Below, one piece after another: positions 13,119 to 13,396 of a stretch of 13,396 bases of DNA (positions are counted from its first letter, which is position 1; each line of letters starts with the position of its first letter). The translations under genes were made by a program, and so were the position numbers. Below the pieces are notes generated by a model. That model ran no database searches, was not told the origin of the DNA, and saw nothing but the letters and a program-made list of their open reading frames with translations. Origin of the DNA: JBBQUP01 sp038212305 (GTDB lineage Bacteria; Bacteroidota; Bacteroidia; Bacteroidales; Marinilabiliaceae); the NCBI GenBank assembly GCA_038212305.1, contig JBBQUP010000091.1, positions 1 through 13,396 on the forward strand, in the 5' to 3' direction.

Positions 13119-13263
13119 TTATTGCGCCCTAAATCTATAATTAGCACAAATTAATTCCGTTTATTTTAATGAACTATTTATAGTCAAGATTCACATTTCC
13201 AATTGGTAAGAAAATCATCTTCGAAGCTCAAATGCGAAAAAAATAAAAATCTCTGAAAAGCTA

Positions 13264-13293
13264 TTGCTTAAAATGAAATAATCCTTATTTTTG
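13264..13293 (+). promoter_or_regulatory. Bacteroidota-type promoter of tRNA-Gln
   Basis: TTG at 13264-13266 is followed after 19 bases by TATTTTTG at 13286-13293, an exact TAnnTTTG match. Transcription would start about 13298-13301, giving a short 5' leader before the mature tRNA at 13323. Confidence 0.65.
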
Positions 13294-13322
13294 CATCGCT
13301 TTTAAAGAAAGGCAAATAGGAT

Positions 13323-13393
13323 TGTCCCGTTGTGTAATGGTAGCACAGAAGATTTTGGTTCTTTAAGTCAGGGTTCGAATCCTTGCGGGACAA
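13323..13393 (+). tRNA. tRNA-Gln (anticodon TTG)
   Basis: The acceptor stem TGTCCCG (13323-13329) pairs perfectly with CGGGACA (13386-13392), followed by discriminator A at 13393. The D loop contains TAATGGTAG. The anticodon stem GAAGA/TCTTT encloses the loop TTTTGGT, with anticodon TTG reading CAA/CAG glutamine codons. The T arm is CAGGG, TTCGAAT, CCTTG. The 71-base length is normal. CCA is not encoded; the genome has CTA, so the end must be added by tRNA nucleotidyltransferase. The gene is complete just before the right edge and could be the first of a cluster. Confidence 0.93.
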
Positions 13394-13396
13394 CTA

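Noticed and set aside
1..13396. CRISPR array, prophage, toxin-antitoxin or defence system
   Set aside because: No regularly spaced repeats, phage structural genes or recognisable defence proteins were seen on either strand.

Overview
The window is AT-rich, gene-dense chromosomal DNA from a member of the Bacteroidota. Three things point there. The genes match families typical of that phylum: an M56 peptidase fused to a TonB C-terminal domain, DUF4271 next to uroporphyrinogen-III synthase, and a large YfhO protein. Two intergenic regions carry exact matches to the Bacteroidota -33/-7 promoter (TTG, about 20 bases, TAnnTTTG). Gene starts mostly lack a strong Shine-Dalgarno sequence and are preceded by A-rich stretches. 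The order cannot be fixed from sequence alone; a marine Bacteroidales/Marinilabiliales-like host is a guess.

Left end (1-1800): a region of decay. A minus-strand reading frame runs off the left edge and weakly resembles a transposase N-terminus. Next to it lies a BlaR1-like M56 metallopeptidase with a C-terminal TonB domain and no credible start codon. A rho-independent terminator follows, then a second, orphan and frameshifted TonB C-terminal domain.

Positions 1800-2800: a roughly 390-bp spacer with two overlapping micro-ORFs and small hairpins, then a stand-alone thioredoxin-type arsenate reductase (arsC) and a strong hairpin terminator.

Positions 2800-8030: yfhO (minus) and pbpC (plus) are divergent across a 353-bp spacer that holds an operator-like dyad. 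pbpC encodes a complete bifunctional penicillin-binding protein 1C, without the alpha-2-macroglobulin gene that often accompanies it.

Positions 8120-10800: a block driven by a recognisable promoter: DUF4271 membrane protein, hemD (TTG start), a terminator-like hairpin, rnpA and yidD. It links haem synthesis, tRNA 5' processing and membrane-protein insertion.

Positions 10800-13396: a convergent small membrane protein with a Cys/His cluster, then a three-gene plus-strand operon. The operon encodes a 124-aa protein that may be a degenerate nuclease-fold protein, a two-helix membrane protein of unknown function, and a TlpA/ResA-like membrane-anchored thioredoxin. The window ends with tRNA-Gln(TTG) and its promoter.

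Most of the window is ordinary core genome. The parts worth a second look are the decayed M56/TonB region, the micro-ORFs ahead of arsC, the dyad between yfhO and pbpC, the hairpin just before rnpA, and the uncharacterised operon at 11479-13118. I found no CRISPR array, phage or clear defence island.
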